Assembly: GCA_035411425.1 (NCBI GenBank)
Contig: DAONSX010000002.1
Location: 62,001-126,000, forward strand
Origin: TTA-H9 sp002071415
GTDB lineage: Bacteria > Bacteroidota > Bacteroidia > Bacteroidales > TTA-H9
Direction: 5' to 3'
Length of the DNA stretch: 64,000 bases
Shown: positions 35,276-45,029 of the stretch, in pieces
Layout of the letters: each line of letters starts with the position of its first letter
Position numbering within the stretch: position 1 is the stretch's first letter
Notes under the pieces: model-generated
Seen by the model: the letters and a program-made list of their open reading frames with translations, nothing else
Told to the model about the DNA's origin: nothing
Databases searched by the model: none
Position numbers and translations under genes: made by a program

Positions 35276-37906
35276 ATGAAATCAGCGGATATACGTAAAA
35301 CTTTTCTGGATTTTTTTGCTGAGCGACAGCATCAAATAGTGCCTTCGGCACCAATGGTAGTCAAGAATGACCCTACCTTAATGTTTGTCAATGCAGGCAT
35401 GAATCAATTCAAGGATATTTTTTTGGGCAATCGGCCAGTTGTTTTCCCCCGTGTGGCAGATACACAAAAATGCCTTAGAGTTTCTGGTAAGCACAATGAT
35501 CTGGAGGAGGTGGGTCATGATACCTATCACCATACCATGTTTGAGATGTTGGGAAACTGGTCGTTTGGTGATTACTTTAAGGAAGAGGCCATTGCATGGG
35601 CATGGGAGCTGCTTACTGAAGTTTTCAAAATTGATGGGAGCCGGCTTTATGTTACGGTTTTTCAGGGAGATGATGCCGACTATTTACCTCCCGATCAGGA
35701 ATCATACAAGATCTGGCAACATTATCAGACTGAAGAAAAGATTCTGTTCGGAGGGAAAAAAGATAATTTTTGGGAAATGGGTGACACCGGCCCTTGTGGA
35801 CCATGTTCGGAAATTCATATTGACGTTCGTTCGGGAGAAGAAAGGAATGCAGTACCCGGATATACTTTGGTCAATAAGGGGCATCCTAAGGTAATCGAGA
35901 TTTGGAATCTGGTTTTCATCGAATTCAATCGTATGGCTAATGGTCAACTGCAGCAACTTCCAGCCCGCCATGTCGATACAGGAATGGGTCTCGAACGATT
36001 ATGCATGGTATTGCAAGGCAAGCAAAGCAACTATGATACCGATGTTTTTCAACCTATTATTCGAGAAATTGAAAAATTATCGGGCAAGTATTATGGTAGC
36101 GATCCCAGAATTGATGTTGCTATGCGAGTCATAGCCGATCACTTGAGGGCGGTGGCCTTTGCAATAGCCGATGGTCAGCTTCCATCCAACAACAAGGCAG
36201 GATATGTGATTAGGAGAATTTTACGACGCGCAGTTCGTTATGGCTATAATTTTTTGGGATTTCGTCAACCATTTATGGTTTCTTTGGTTCCCATTCTGAG
36301 AGATCAAATGGGATCGTTTTTCCCCGAATTAATTGCCCATGAATCACTAATTAGCAATGTGATGGCCGAAGAAGAAGCCAATTTTTTACGAACTCTCGAA
36401 TCGGGAATTCAAAAATTCAATTCCTATATCTCAAATAATCAGTCGAAAGGCATCATCGATGGCAACTTTGCCTTTGAACTTTACGATACTTATGGTTTCC
36501 CGATCGATCTAACCCAATTGATGGCTGCTGAACAAGGTTGGGAAGTAGATATGCCTTCGTTTTATCAGCACCTCGAAGAGCAGAAACAACGTTCGCGTGC
36601 TGATGCTGCAATAAATACCGATGATTGGATAGAGGTAGTTTCGGGCCTTGGTGAAACTACTTTCATAGGATACGATACACTGGAGGCCGAAGCCGAAATC
36701 ATCAAATATCGGTATGTGTCCACGGCCAAGAAACAATATTTCCAGATTGTTTTCAACCATACTCCTTTTTATGCAGAATCGGGCGGACAGGTTGGCGATC
36801 GTGGATGGATAATCGCTGGAGATGAAAAAATTGAAATAGAAAACACAATCAAAGAGAACAATCTTGTAATTCATATCGTTTCACGTCTTCCGTTGGATGT
36901 GAGTCAACCAGTGCTTTTAAAGGTAGATGAAGTAAAACGCCGGCTTACGGCTAATAATCACAGTGCTACTCATTTGCTTCATGCAGCCTTACGAAAGGTT
37001 TTAGGAACTCATATAGAACAAAAGGGATCATTGGTGGACGAAAATCGCTTGCGCTTCGACTTTTCTCATTTTACACGCTTAACCTCCGATGAAATTCTGA
37101 AGATTGAAGCCATGGCCAACGGAAAAATTTGGGAAAACCTGCCATTGAAGGAATGGAGAAACCTTCCAATGGAAGAAGCTCAGAAAATGGGAGCCATGGC
37201 ACTTTTTGGAGAAAGATACGGCGAAATGGTTAGGGTGGTGGCTTTCGATCCAGAGTATTCGGTCGAATTGTGTGGGGGAACTCATGTGAAAGCAACAGGA
37301 CAGATTGGATTGATAAAAATTATTTCTGAAACCGGTATAGCTGCTGGTATCCGCCGAATCGAAGCCGTTACGGGCACAGTAGCCGTGGCATTTTATAATC
37401 AACAGCTGCAAATTCTCGAAGAAATAAAAACCCTCGTAAAAAATCCTGTCGATGCATTAAAGGGTGTGAAGAATCTTCTGGAAGAAAAACAAAAATTAAC
37501 TCTTGAAGTCGAAAACCTGCGCCTGTATAAAATAAATTCGCTTCTGCAAATTCTTTCTGAAAATATTAAAAAGGCCAATGGGATCAATTTTTTGAGCATA
37601 GAGCTCGATGTGGATGTACAAATGGCTAAAGATTTGCTTTTCGATTTAAAACGGCGTTTTTCTCCCTTTGTAGGCCTGATTGCTTATATAAATCAAAACA
37701 AACCCGGATTTAGCTTGATTGTTAGTGATGAATTAATCGAGACGGGGAAGGTGGATGCCAGGGAACTGGTCAAAGTCTTGTCTCCCTGCATCAAAGGAAG
37801 TGGAGGAGGCCAAGCTGGGTTTGTAACTGCCGGAGGTTCGTTTACAAAAGGCGTGTCAGAACTTCTTGACAAAGCCAAACAATTATTCGCTCAAATCGAT
37901 TCGTAA
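35276..37906 (+). CDS. alaS: alanyl-tRNA synthetase
   Basis: AlaRS charges tRNA-Ala. The 876-aa product has the class II catalytic domain (FVNAGMNQFKDIFLG, then HHTMFEMLGNWSFGDYFKEE), a tRNA-recognition domain, the editing domain with zinc ligands NNHSATHLLH and CGGTHV, and the C-terminal DHHA1/C-Ala domain (GSGGGQAGFVTAGG). Length and all motifs are normal. Its 3' end overlaps the convergent comEC gene by 24 bp. Confidence 0.98.
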   Translation: MKSADIRKTFLDFFAERQHQIVPSAPMVVKNDPTLMFVNAGMNQFKDIFLGNRPVVFPRVADTQKCLRVSGKHNDLEEVGHDTYHHTMFEMLGNWSFGDYFKEEAIAWAWELLTEVFKIDGSRLYVTVFQGDDADYLPPDQESYKIWQHYQTEEKILFGGKKDNFWEMGDTGPCGPCSEIHIDVRSGEERNAVPGYTLVNKGHPKVIEIWNLVFIEFNRMANGQLQQLPARHVDTGMGLERLCMVLQGKQSNYDTDVFQPIIREIEKLSGKYYGSDPRIDVAMRVIADHLRAVAFAIADGQLPSNNKAGYVIRRILRRAVRYGYNFLGFRQPFMVSLVPILRDQMGSFFPELIAHESLISNVMAEEEANFLRTLESGIQKFNSYISNNQSKGIIDGNFAFELYDTYGFPIDLTQLMAAEQGWEVDMPSFYQHLEEQKQRSRADAAINTDDWIEVVSGLGETTFIGYDTLEAEAEIIKYRYVSTAKKQYFQIVFNHTPFYAESGGQVGDRGWIIAGDEKIEIENTIKENNLVIHIVSRLPLDVSQPVLLKVDEVKRRLTANNHSATHLLHAALRKVLGTHIEQKGSLVDENRLRFDFSHFTRLTSDEILKIEAMANGKIWENLPLKEWRNLPMEEAQKMGAMALFGERYGEMVRVVAFDPEYSVELCGGTHVKATGQIGLIKIISETGIAAGIRRIEAVTGTVAVAFYNQQLQILEEIKTLVKNPVDALKGVKNLLEEKQKLTLEVENLRLYKINSLLQILSENIKKANGINFLSIELDVDVQMAKDLLFDLKRRFSPFVGLIAYINQNKPGFSLIVSDELIETGKVDARELVKVLSPCIKGSGGGQAGFVTAGGSFTKGVSELLDKAKQLFAQIDS

Positions 37907-39922
37907 TACACCATCCAGAGGTACTGCATGATAGGATACATCGAGTTCCTTCAATGTTTTTTCCCATTCTGTACAAATCCACCGGGGTACGCTTCCGTCC
38001 ATGATGATCATCTGAGGATGAATATGACTCAAAAATTCCTGAACATGAAAGGCAGGATTCCCTGAAATGATACAGTAATCTGGTTTTACCGGGCTTTGAT
38101 CTGCATAAGTGGTCCCATCGGGAATATAGTAAATCAATTTACCGTTCCATCTTAGTAAATTGCTTTCTGAAAGAATCTGTATATTTTTGATTTTCAGTGA
38201 TTGTTGAATCTGTTGACTTTCACTGTATCCTTCGGAAGGAGATGTAAAAAGTAGACCATCAATACCGTTGACTAACCATGGCCCTTTGATGCGTGGCGAA
38301 TTCATTACATACATACTCTGCTGCCTACTACGATAGAGTCTATCGGCAGTATCTATGAAGAAAAATAGGAAAATTCCGGCTAATGCTGCTTGGAAATAAG
38401 ACTTGATGTTTTTGGAGAAGAATAGAATCAGCATGATAATAACAAAGTAGAGAACAAGATATTGAGCGGCTGTTATGTAGATACCTGATGCAACCGCTCC
38501 TGGCAAGCTTTCTACCCAACCTACGCTCTGGTTCATCAGCCAGATAGAGCCCGAAAGAACTTTGCCGGCATAAAATCCTGCATGACCAAATGGTAGAATC
38601 ATAAAGAAGGCAACGCCAAGCATCATAATAACATAAGAAATTGGGATTACCAGTAGATTAGAAATGATGAAATATACAGGGAATTGATGAAAATAAAATA
38701 AAGCGAGGGGAAAAGTGGCTATTTGTGACGCAATAGATACACAAATCAGTCCCCATATTTTATCGGCAATTTTGTTTTTGAAATTTAGCATTCGATAGAT
38801 TCCGGGTTGGGTAACCACAATTCCTAATACCGCCAAATAAGAAAGTTGAAATCCGATTTCCTGAATAAGAAATGGATTGAAAATAAGAATAAAGCAGGCC
38901 GAGGCAGCAAGAGTATTGAAGATGGGCGTTCTCCGTTTGAAGATTTCTCCCATCGAAACAAACGAAAACATCGTAGCTGCTCTTGTAACCGAAGGACTTA
39001 AACCAGTAATAAGGGCGTAAATCCAAATGGCAAAAACCACTATAATTGACCTAATAAGCCTCCCATGCGGAATTTTGGATAAAAAACCCAGCAAGTAAAA
39101 CAGAATCAGGTAGATAATCCCAACATGTAAACCTGAAACGGCTAAAATATGCATGGTTCCCGAGCCAGAATATTTTTGCCTTAGTTCCTGGTCTAGATAA
39201 TCACTATTGCCCAATAAAATGGCTGCTGCTACGCTATATTCATCTCCGCTCACACCGCTATTTTTCATCATCTTGAGCAATTGCATTCTGGCCTTTGCAG
39301 ATAGGGTTTTTATGCTGAAAGCATGAGCATCACCAATGACTTTCCAATCGTTTTGACTTAGATACAATTGATGATAAATTCCTCTGCGAGCCAGATAACT
39401 CTTATAATCAAAAGCTCCTGGATTACCAGAATTAGCGATTTCGAAATAATTGCCTTTGAATAATATGCGTGTACCCGGCTTCAATTCACCAGCTTCGGGA
39501 GTTTTTTCGAGATAAGTCATGATCTTCCCCGAAACTGGCTTCCATCGAGCAGAGTCGTATAAACCATAAATTTTTACAATTACTTTATACGATTTTGCCT
39601 TGGCTTGAGGATAATCTTCAATTATAGCCTGAAAATATTCCGATGTTTTGTCCGATGAAAAATGTTCATGTTTGAATGATAATTCCCTAAGGCTAACTAC
39701 GGATACTCCAGATAGAAACATCAAAATATGAATCATAAGTCCATAGATCCACTGATTCTTGTAAGAAAGCCGGATGTAGAAGAAAAGCAGATATATAGCT
39801 GCAATTAAGAATATTATTCCACATAAAATGGGAGAGAATCTTATTCTCGAGAAATAAATACTTAAAAGAATTCCTGTTATCAGAGGGATAAAAAGCTTTA
39901 ATATAGGATTCTCTCTTAGCAT
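37883..39922 (-). CDS. comEC: ComEC/Rec2-family competence-related membrane protein
   Basis: ComEC forms the inner-membrane channel for DNA uptake in competent bacteria. The 679-aa protein has an N-terminal helical pair and DUF4131-like OB region (about 30-200). The Competence domain core follows (AAAILLGNSDYLDQELRQKY, then HILAVSGLHVGIIYL), then many membrane segments. The C-terminal ~130 residues resemble the degenerate beta-lactamase-like domain without a clear metal-binding HxHxDH motif. Typical of Bacteroidota. Natural competence in this organism is not shown. Confidence 0.9.
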   Translation of the reverse strand: MLRENPILKLFIPLITGILLSIYFSRIRFSPILCGIIFLIAAIYLLFFYIRLSYKNQWIYGLMIHILMFLSGVSVVSLRELSFKHEHFSSDKTSEYFQAIIEDYPQAKAKSYKVIVKIYGLYDSARWKPVSGKIMTYLEKTPEAGELKPGTRILFKGNYFEIANSGNPGAFDYKSYLARRGIYHQLYLSQNDWKVIGDAHAFSIKTLSAKARMQLLKMMKNSGVSGDEYSVAAAILLGNSDYLDQELRQKYSGSGTMHILAVSGLHVGIIYLILFYLLGFLSKIPHGRLIRSIIVVFAIWIYALITGLSPSVTRAATMFSFVSMGEIFKRRTPIFNTLAASACFILIFNPFLIQEIGFQLSYLAVLGIVVTQPGIYRMLNFKNKIADKIWGLICVSIASQIATFPLALFYFHQFPVYFIISNLLVIPISYVIMMLGVAFFMILPFGHAGFYAGKVLSGSIWLMNQSVGWVESLPGAVASGIYITAAQYLVLYFVIIMLILFFSKNIKSYFQAALAGIFLFFFIDTADRLYRSRQQSMYVMNSPRIKGPWLVNGIDGLLFTSPSEGYSESQQIQQSLKIKNIQILSESNLLRWNGKLIYYIPDGTTYADQSPVKPDYCIISGNPAFHVQEFLSHIHPQMIIMDGSVPRWICTEWEKTLKELDVSYHAVPLDGVLRIDLSE

Positions 39923-40117
39923 GGTTTCAGGTTAATACATCAACGAAAGTATGAATTTTTTATTTAAATATTCAGAGGGCGTAAAATTTTGTTTTTAAGA
40001 GAGATATTTTTTAATAAATGAAAAGGTTAAATTTGAAGGAACCTGAAATTAAGGTATTGTTAATCATTTATTTATGAAAGAGAGGCAAAATCACATGAAC
40101 GATAGAAATGAAGTTGT

Positions 40118-40125
40118 TATCTTTG
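40118..40125 (+). promoter_or_regulatory. putative -7 box of gapA
   Basis: TATCTTTG matches TAnnTTTG; the predicted start near 40130 leaves a leader of about 23 nt. No TTTG at the -33 position. Confidence 0.45.
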
Positions 40126-40152
40126 CAGCGAAAAAATTAAAATCATATAAAA

Positions 40153-41157
40153 ATGGCTAAAGCAAGAATTGCAATTAATGGATTTGGCCGTATCGGAAGG
40201 CTCACTTTCAGAGCTTTGCTCGAAAAAGAAGAAGTAGAAGTTGTAGCTATAAACGACCTGACTGATTCAAAAACACTTGCCCACTTGTTGAAATACGATT
40301 CAGTTCATCGCAGGTTTCCTGGTACAATCGAAGTGGATGGTGATTATCTTGTAGTTAATGGAAACAAGATACGCATATATGCTGAAAAAGACCCCTTGAA
40401 TTTGCCATGGAAAGATTTGAGCATCGATGTAGTTGTTGAATCGACAGGTGTATTTCGTACACGTGAAAAGATGTCGAAACATCTCACTGCGGGCGCTAAG
40501 AAAGTGGCTTTATCGGTACCAGCCGACAATGCGGAAGATGTCGATATTACCGTGGTAATAGGAGTGAATGATCATCAAATCAGGCCTGAGCATAAACTCA
40601 TTTCGAATGCTTCGTGCACGACGAACTGCCTTGCCCCCGTGGCTAAGATTCTGCATGAAAAATTCGGTATCGTAAGAGGATTGATGAATACAGTTCATTC
40701 TTACACGAATGATCAGGTTATTCTGGATGCGCCACATAAAGATTTACGAAGGGCACGTTCGGCTGCCATGAGTATTATTCCTACAAAAACAGGTGCTGCA
40801 AAAGCTGTTGCACTGGTTATTCCTGAATTAAAAGGAAAATTAGATGGATTTGCTATGCGAGTTCCCACACCGGATGCTTCTATTGTTGATTTAACGGCTG
40901 AACTGGCGGTTAAAACCACGAAAGAAGAAATCAATACTGCCATGAAGGACGCTGCAGAAGGAAAGTTGAAGGGAATATTGGAATATTGTATTGATCCGGT
41001 GGTAAGCAGTGATATTATCGGGAACAAGCATTCCTCTGTTTTCGATAGCTTGCTCACTCAAGTCATCGAAGGCAATTTTGTAAAGATAGTTGCCTGGTAT
41101 GATAATGAAATGGGCTATTCGCAGCGTTTGGCCGACCTTGTCATTAAGATGCTCTGA
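40153..41157 (+). CDS. gapA: glyceraldehyde-3-phosphate dehydrogenase
   Basis: GAPDH oxidises glyceraldehyde-3-phosphate with NAD in glycolysis. The 334-aa product has the Rossmann start AINGFGRIGRL, the active-site motif SNASCTTNC with catalytic Cys155, and His182 in NTVHSYTNDQ. The C-terminal WYDNEMGYSQRL is also present. It is monocistronic and converges with rpoD at the palindromic terminator. Confidence 0.97.
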   Translation: MAKARIAINGFGRIGRLTFRALLEKEEVEVVAINDLTDSKTLAHLLKYDSVHRRFPGTIEVDGDYLVVNGNKIRIYAEKDPLNLPWKDLSIDVVVESTGVFRTREKMSKHLTAGAKKVALSVPADNAEDVDITVVIGVNDHQIRPEHKLISNASCTTNCLAPVAKILHEKFGIVRGLMNTVHSYTNDQVILDAPHKDLRRARSAAMSIIPTKTGAAKAVALVIPELKGKLDGFAMRVPTPDASIVDLTAELAVKTTKEEINTAMKDAAEGKLKGILEYCIDPVVSSDIIGNKHSSVFDSLLTQVIEGNFVKIVAWYDNEMGYSQRLADLVIKML

Positions 41158-41181
41158 GTCGGAACTCGAATTTGGTGAATA

Positions 41182-41217
41182 AAAATGGCCGTTACTTGAT
41201 CAAGTAACGGCCATTTT
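41182..41217. terminator. perfect 36-bp palindrome between gapA and rpoD
   Basis: An 18-bp arm (AAAATGGCCGTTACTTGA, 41182-41199) is followed at once by its exact reverse complement (41200-41217) with no spacer base. In RNA it would form a stem of about 16 bp with a minimal loop, bordered by A/T runs on both sides, so it can act as a bidirectional terminator for the two convergent genes. Confidence 0.8.
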
Positions 41218-41244
41218 CGGTTTTTACCATCCCGATGGAAGGAC

Positions 41245-42111
41245 TTATTGTCCTAAATAGGCTTTTAACAAACGGCTTCTCGAGGTATGCTTCAACTGCC
41301 TGATAGCTCTTTCCCTAATCTGGCGAACCCTTTCGCGGGTCAGATTGAATTTAGCTCCTATTTCATCCAAAGTAAGTGCGTAATTTTGCCCAATGCCGTA
41401 GTAGAGACATATAATCTCACGCTCTTTGGGTGACAAAGTCGAGAGCGAACGATCTATTTCGGCTTTCAGCGATTCATTGATCAAGTTTTCGTCGGTAGCA
41501 GGAGTATCTTCTGCGACGAATACATCAATAAACTTGGTGTCTTCATCGTCTTGCAGAGGTGCATCCATTGATACATAACGTGTGTTTACTTTCAGCACGG
41601 CATCTACTTTGCTTTCCGATAAATCCATGGCTTCGGCAAGCTCTTCCGCTGAAGGTGGCCTTTCGAGTTTTTGCTCTAATCTTGATGCTTCCTTTTTGAT
41701 CTTATTGAGCGAACCTACCTGGTTCAAAGGTAACCTTACTATGCGCGATTGCTCGGCTAAAGCCTGAAGAATGCTCTGTCGAATCCACCAAACAGCATAC
41801 GAAATAAACTTGAACCCCCTGGTGGGATCGAATTTTTGCGCTGCCTTGATTAATCCGGCGTTACCTTCACTAATCAGATCCGGCAAGCTTAAACCTTGAT
41901 TCTGGTACTGCTTGGCTACCGAAACTACAAATCTTAAATTGGCTTTGCATAGCTTCTCCATCGCCTTCTGATCGCCTTCCTGGATCATTTGGGCTAATTT
42001 CACTTCTTCTTCCACCGTAATCATCTCTTCCTTGCCAATATCCTGAAGATATTTGTCAAGTGATGCATTCTCGCGGTTTGTAATCGATTTTGCAATTTTA
42101 AGTTGCCTCAT
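41245..42111 (-). CDS. rpoD: primary RNA polymerase sigma factor (RpoD/SigA)
   Basis: This is the housekeeping sigma factor that reads Bacteroidota promoters. The 288-aa protein has region 1.2 (SLDKYLQDIGKEEMIT), region 2 (NLRFVVSVAKQYQNQGLSLP, then DLISEGNAGLIKAAQKFD and FKFISYAVWWIRQ), region 3 and region 4 (LDEIGAKFNLTRERVRQIRE). Region 1.1 and the large non-conserved insert of the E. coli protein are absent, as is normal in this phylum. Confidence 0.95.
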   Translation of the reverse strand: MRQLKIAKSITNRENASLDKYLQDIGKEEMITVEEEVKLAQMIQEGDQKAMEKLCKANLRFVVSVAKQYQNQGLSLPDLISEGNAGLIKAAQKFDPTRGFKFISYAVWWIRQSILQALAEQSRIVRLPLNQVGSLNKIKKEASRLEQKLERPPSAEELAEAMDLSESKVDAVLKVNTRYVSMDAPLQDDEDTKFIDVFVAEDTPATDENLINESLKAEIDRSLSTLSPKEREIICLYYGIGQNYALTLDEIGAKFNLTRERVRQIRERAIRQLKHTSRSRLLKAYLGQ

Positions 42112-42531
42112 TGTATATATTTACGAATTACGAATCCTAACGTAACAATTGACAGTTTTATTGGTTCAATGGTTACATCTATCCTTGAAATTTGTTAAAA
42201 TTTATTGAAACCTCTACATGCGCCGTTTCTTAGCAAATATTATGCCTGAATTCGTTTTCCTCACCTTTGAATTAAATTTTTAACCTCTTGAAATTCATTT
42301 CTGTATAAAAATTCGATGAAAATTGTATTGATTTATGATTCATATTTCGAGTAAGAAACTATAGCTAATCCCTCAAAGAAAGGAAAAATGAAATTCGACT
42401 TATATTTAGTGAATAGATGTGTTTCGAGTTCCCCTTTTTGAAAAAATTAGATTTCAAATGGAATACTTGATATAAATCAAATGTTTTACAGTTTGAACTG
42501 AAAGAGATTTACGATGTAAAATACAATGGCA
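42112..42531. other. gene-free region between rpoD and htrA
   Basis: About 420 bp of AT-rich sequence with no coding frame I can support. It should contain the rpoD promoter (minus strand), but no TAnnTTTG box is present near the start, so that promoter deviates from consensus or lies within unrecognised sequence. Confidence 0.4.
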
Positions 42532-42563
42532 AAGGGTTTCTCTGTATAAGTCAAGAAACCCTT
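42532..42563 (-). terminator. hairpin downstream of htrA
   Basis: A 10-bp perfect stem (AAGGGTTTCT 42532-42541 with AGAAACCCTT 42554-42563) encloses a 12-nt loop, 31 bp past the htrA stop. On the minus strand it is followed by TTTG rather than a long T-run, so it is a modest terminator candidate. Confidence 0.5.
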
Positions 42564-42593
42564 GTTATATGATTGCAAGGTGAATCTATTTAT

Positions 42594-44036
42594 TTATAAT
42601 CCGAGTCCATAGTATGCTCTTACGCCATTTGGATAAATACCTTCGATGAGTATGCCTCCGCGTTTGTCTTTCAAGGCATCCTCTATATCTTTTACTGAGT
42701 TCACTCTTACCCTATCGATTCGGGTAATAATGAATCCTTTCTTGATTCCAATGGCAGACAGAGCTCCGGGACGTAATTCAGTTACTTCGAGTCCCGATTG
42801 TATGCCCAATTGTTTCTTTATTTCATCGGGAACAGGTCGAAAGGAAGCACCAAGATTTTCAATGAATGAAGCTTCTTCATGTTTTATTCTTTCGGTAGTT
42901 CCTTTTTCATTAGTCAAGGTAATGTCGTAAGTTTTAGGTTCACCATTTCTTTCGATGGTCAGTTTGATTTTATCGCCGGGACTATATTGACCAATAATTT
43001 CCAACAGTTCCGAATTGCTATTGACCTCTCTGTTGTTAATAGCCACGATAACATCGCCGGGTTTGATACCTGCCTTTTCGGCCGAGCTATTTTCGGTTAC
43101 ACCAGAAACATAGACTCCCTTGATCTTGTCGAGTTTTTTCTTCTTAGCCAATTCTGCATTCACTTCCTGAAATTGAACACCAATATAACCTCTCTGGACT
43201 TCGCCATATTGCAGAAGGTCTTTCACAACCTTGCGAACAAGATTGATAGGAATAGCAAAGGAGTAACCCGTATAAAACCCGTTGCCGGATGCAATAGCAG
43301 CATTGATACCAACCAATTCACCTCGTGTATTGACGAGTGCTCCACCACTGTTGCCACGATTGACTGCGGCATCGGTTTGTATGAAAGATTCGATGGTTTG
43401 ACCCGTTCGATCGCCTAAAATATTGATGTTTCTTGCTTTGGCACTAACGATCCCAGCCGTAACTGTACTGGTCAGATTAAATGGATTTCCAACTGCCAAA
43501 ACCCATTCCCCCACCCTTAAATCATCACTATTGCCATAAACCAGATAAGGAAGGTTGTTTTCGTCAATTTTTATTAAGGCTAAATCAGTCGAGGGATCCG
43601 TACCCACGATTTTAGCCTTGTAAACTCTTTTATCGTTGAGGGTAATTTCTAAATTGATGGCATCCTGTACAACGTGGTTATTGGTAACAATATAGCCTTC
43701 AGGTGAAATGATTACGCCTGAACCTGTCCCAATAATAGGTTGCGAAGGTTGAGGTCGGCTGAAAGGAGTGAAAAAGTTTTCGAAAAAATCTTCATAAAGA
43801 GAGTTTTTCCTCGCAAATTCTGCTTTAATATGGACTACGGCATGAACCGACATGTTGGCTGCTTCGACAAAATCGGGCAGAGGCATGGCATGCGCATCCG
43901 TAAGGCTAACTTGCTGCACCGGAATTATTTCTCTATTTTGGAGATCCGATTGCTTGGGTTCAACAGCTTTATAAATACCTACCGCCATCATCCCACCTAT
44001 AATAGCTACAAGCAACAAGGAAAGATATTTTTTCAT
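42594..44036 (-). CDS. htrA: HtrA/DegP-type serine protease (Do family)
   Basis: A periplasmic quality-control protease and chaperone. The start at 44036 (MKKYLSLLLVAIIGGMMAVG) gives a signal or anchor segment; an ATG 12 codons upstream (44072) is less suited. The 480-aa protein has the trypsin-like domain with triad His121 (NNHVV), Asp151 (TDLALI) and Ser230 (GNSGGAL). It then has two PDZ domains (about 285-380 and a shorter one at about 400-478). The triad is intact. Confidence 0.94.
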   Translation of the reverse strand: MKKYLSLLLVAIIGGMMAVGIYKAVEPKQSDLQNREIIPVQQVSLTDAHAMPLPDFVEAANMSVHAVVHIKAEFARKNSLYEDFFENFFTPFSRPQPSQPIIGTGSGVIISPEGYIVTNNHVVQDAINLEITLNDKRVYKAKIVGTDPSTDLALIKIDENNLPYLVYGNSDDLRVGEWVLAVGNPFNLTSTVTAGIVSAKARNINILGDRTGQTIESFIQTDAAVNRGNSGGALVNTRGELVGINAAIASGNGFYTGYSFAIPINLVRKVVKDLLQYGEVQRGYIGVQFQEVNAELAKKKKLDKIKGVYVSGVTENSSAEKAGIKPGDVIVAINNREVNSNSELLEIIGQYSPGDKIKLTIERNGEPKTYDITLTNEKGTTERIKHEEASFIENLGASFRPVPDEIKKQLGIQSGLEVTELRPGALSAIGIKKGFIITRIDRVRVNSVKDIEDALKDKRGGILIEGIYPNGVRAYYGLGL

Positions 44037-44151
44037 GTCATTGATTTTTAAATTTTTAAATATAACTTTCATACTTTTAACTATTTTTTTATTCTACAAA
44101 TTTCATTCAATTTTTATACCTTGATTCATTTTCATACTAATTTCGCTTCGG

Positions 44152-44159
44152 TAATTTTG
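44152..44159 (+). promoter_or_regulatory. putative -7 box upstream of dapF
   Basis: TAATTTTG matches TAnnTTTG, 73 bp before the dapF ATG; no clear TTTG at -33. It would drive dapF and the two genes that follow at 2- and 3-bp gaps. Confidence 0.35.
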
Positions 44160-44232
44160 ACAATATTTTCATTTCTGTTTAAATTCGAGGCTTTTTAATA
44201 TAAGTTTAATGTGGTTTAATTGATGTGAACAA

Positions 44233-45027
44233 ATGACTGTAAATTTTGCCAAATATCATGGAACTGGGAATGATTTCATATTGATAGATAACCGAACTGA
44301 CTTTTTTTCAGTGAATAAAGAATTCATTTCTAACTTATGCCATCGCCGTTTTGGGATTGGAGCTGACGGCCTGATTTTACTGAACAAGGCTAATGGATTT
44401 GATTTCGAAATGCTTTATTTCAATTCTGATGGCAACCAAGCTACCATGTGCGGCAATGGAGGGCGATGTATCGTGGCTTTTGCTCAAAAGCTGGGGATTA
44501 TTCAACAAAATGCAATTTTTAAAGCAGTCGATGGACTTCATACTGCGAGGATATTAGAAGTAGATAAGCATGATACCCTAATAGAGTTATCGTTGAATGA
44601 TGTGGAATTATATCATTTCGTTGGGGCTGATTGTTTACTCGATACAGGTTCGCCACATTTGGTACGTTTTATGGAATATTCTGATCTTCGAAAATTCAAT
44701 GTGAAAAAAGAGGGCAGGAAAATCCGTTATCGATCTCCCTATACGAACGAAGGAATCAATGTAAATTTTGTATGTGAAACTTCGGAAGGTATTTTCGTTA
44801 GAACTTACGAAAGAGGCGTAGAAGCAGAAACTTTAAGTTGTGGAACTGGTGTTACGGCCTCGGCTTTAGCCTGGAGTCTTAATAAGAATTTGCTCAGAGG
44901 TCCGGTAGAGGTTTTTACGAGAGGAGGTAATTTGACAGTGGATTTTGAAAAGGCAGATGAAAAATTTATTCACATTAATCTTACAGGGCTTGCCACTTTT
45001 GTATTTACTGGAAAATATTCGATATAA
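44233..45027 (+). CDS. dapF: diaminopimelate epimerase
   Basis: DapF interconverts LL- and meso-diaminopimelate for lysine and peptidoglycan synthesis. The two catalytic cysteines are present: Cys73 in CGNGGRC and Cys203 in ETLSCGTGV. The N-terminal KYHGTGNDFILID motif is also present. The 264-aa length is normal. It begins a three-gene unit with a GNAT gene and mltG, two of whose members act on the cell wall. Confidence 0.96.
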   Translation: MTVNFAKYHGTGNDFILIDNRTDFFSVNKEFISNLCHRRFGIGADGLILLNKANGFDFEMLYFNSDGNQATMCGNGGRCIVAFAQKLGIIQQNAIFKAVDGLHTARILEVDKHDTLIELSLNDVELYHFVGADCLLDTGSPHLVRFMEYSDLRKFNVKKEGRKIRYRSPYTNEGINVNFVCETSEGIFVRTYERGVEAETLSCGTGVTASALAWSLNKNLLRGPVEVFTRGGNLTVDFEKADEKFIHINLTGLATFVFTGKYSI

Positions 45028-45029
45028 TC

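Noticed and set aside
42879..43418. 179-codon open frame on the plus strand inside htrA
   Set aside because: Antisense to htrA, whose triad and PDZ motifs are intact; the frame shows no family pattern.
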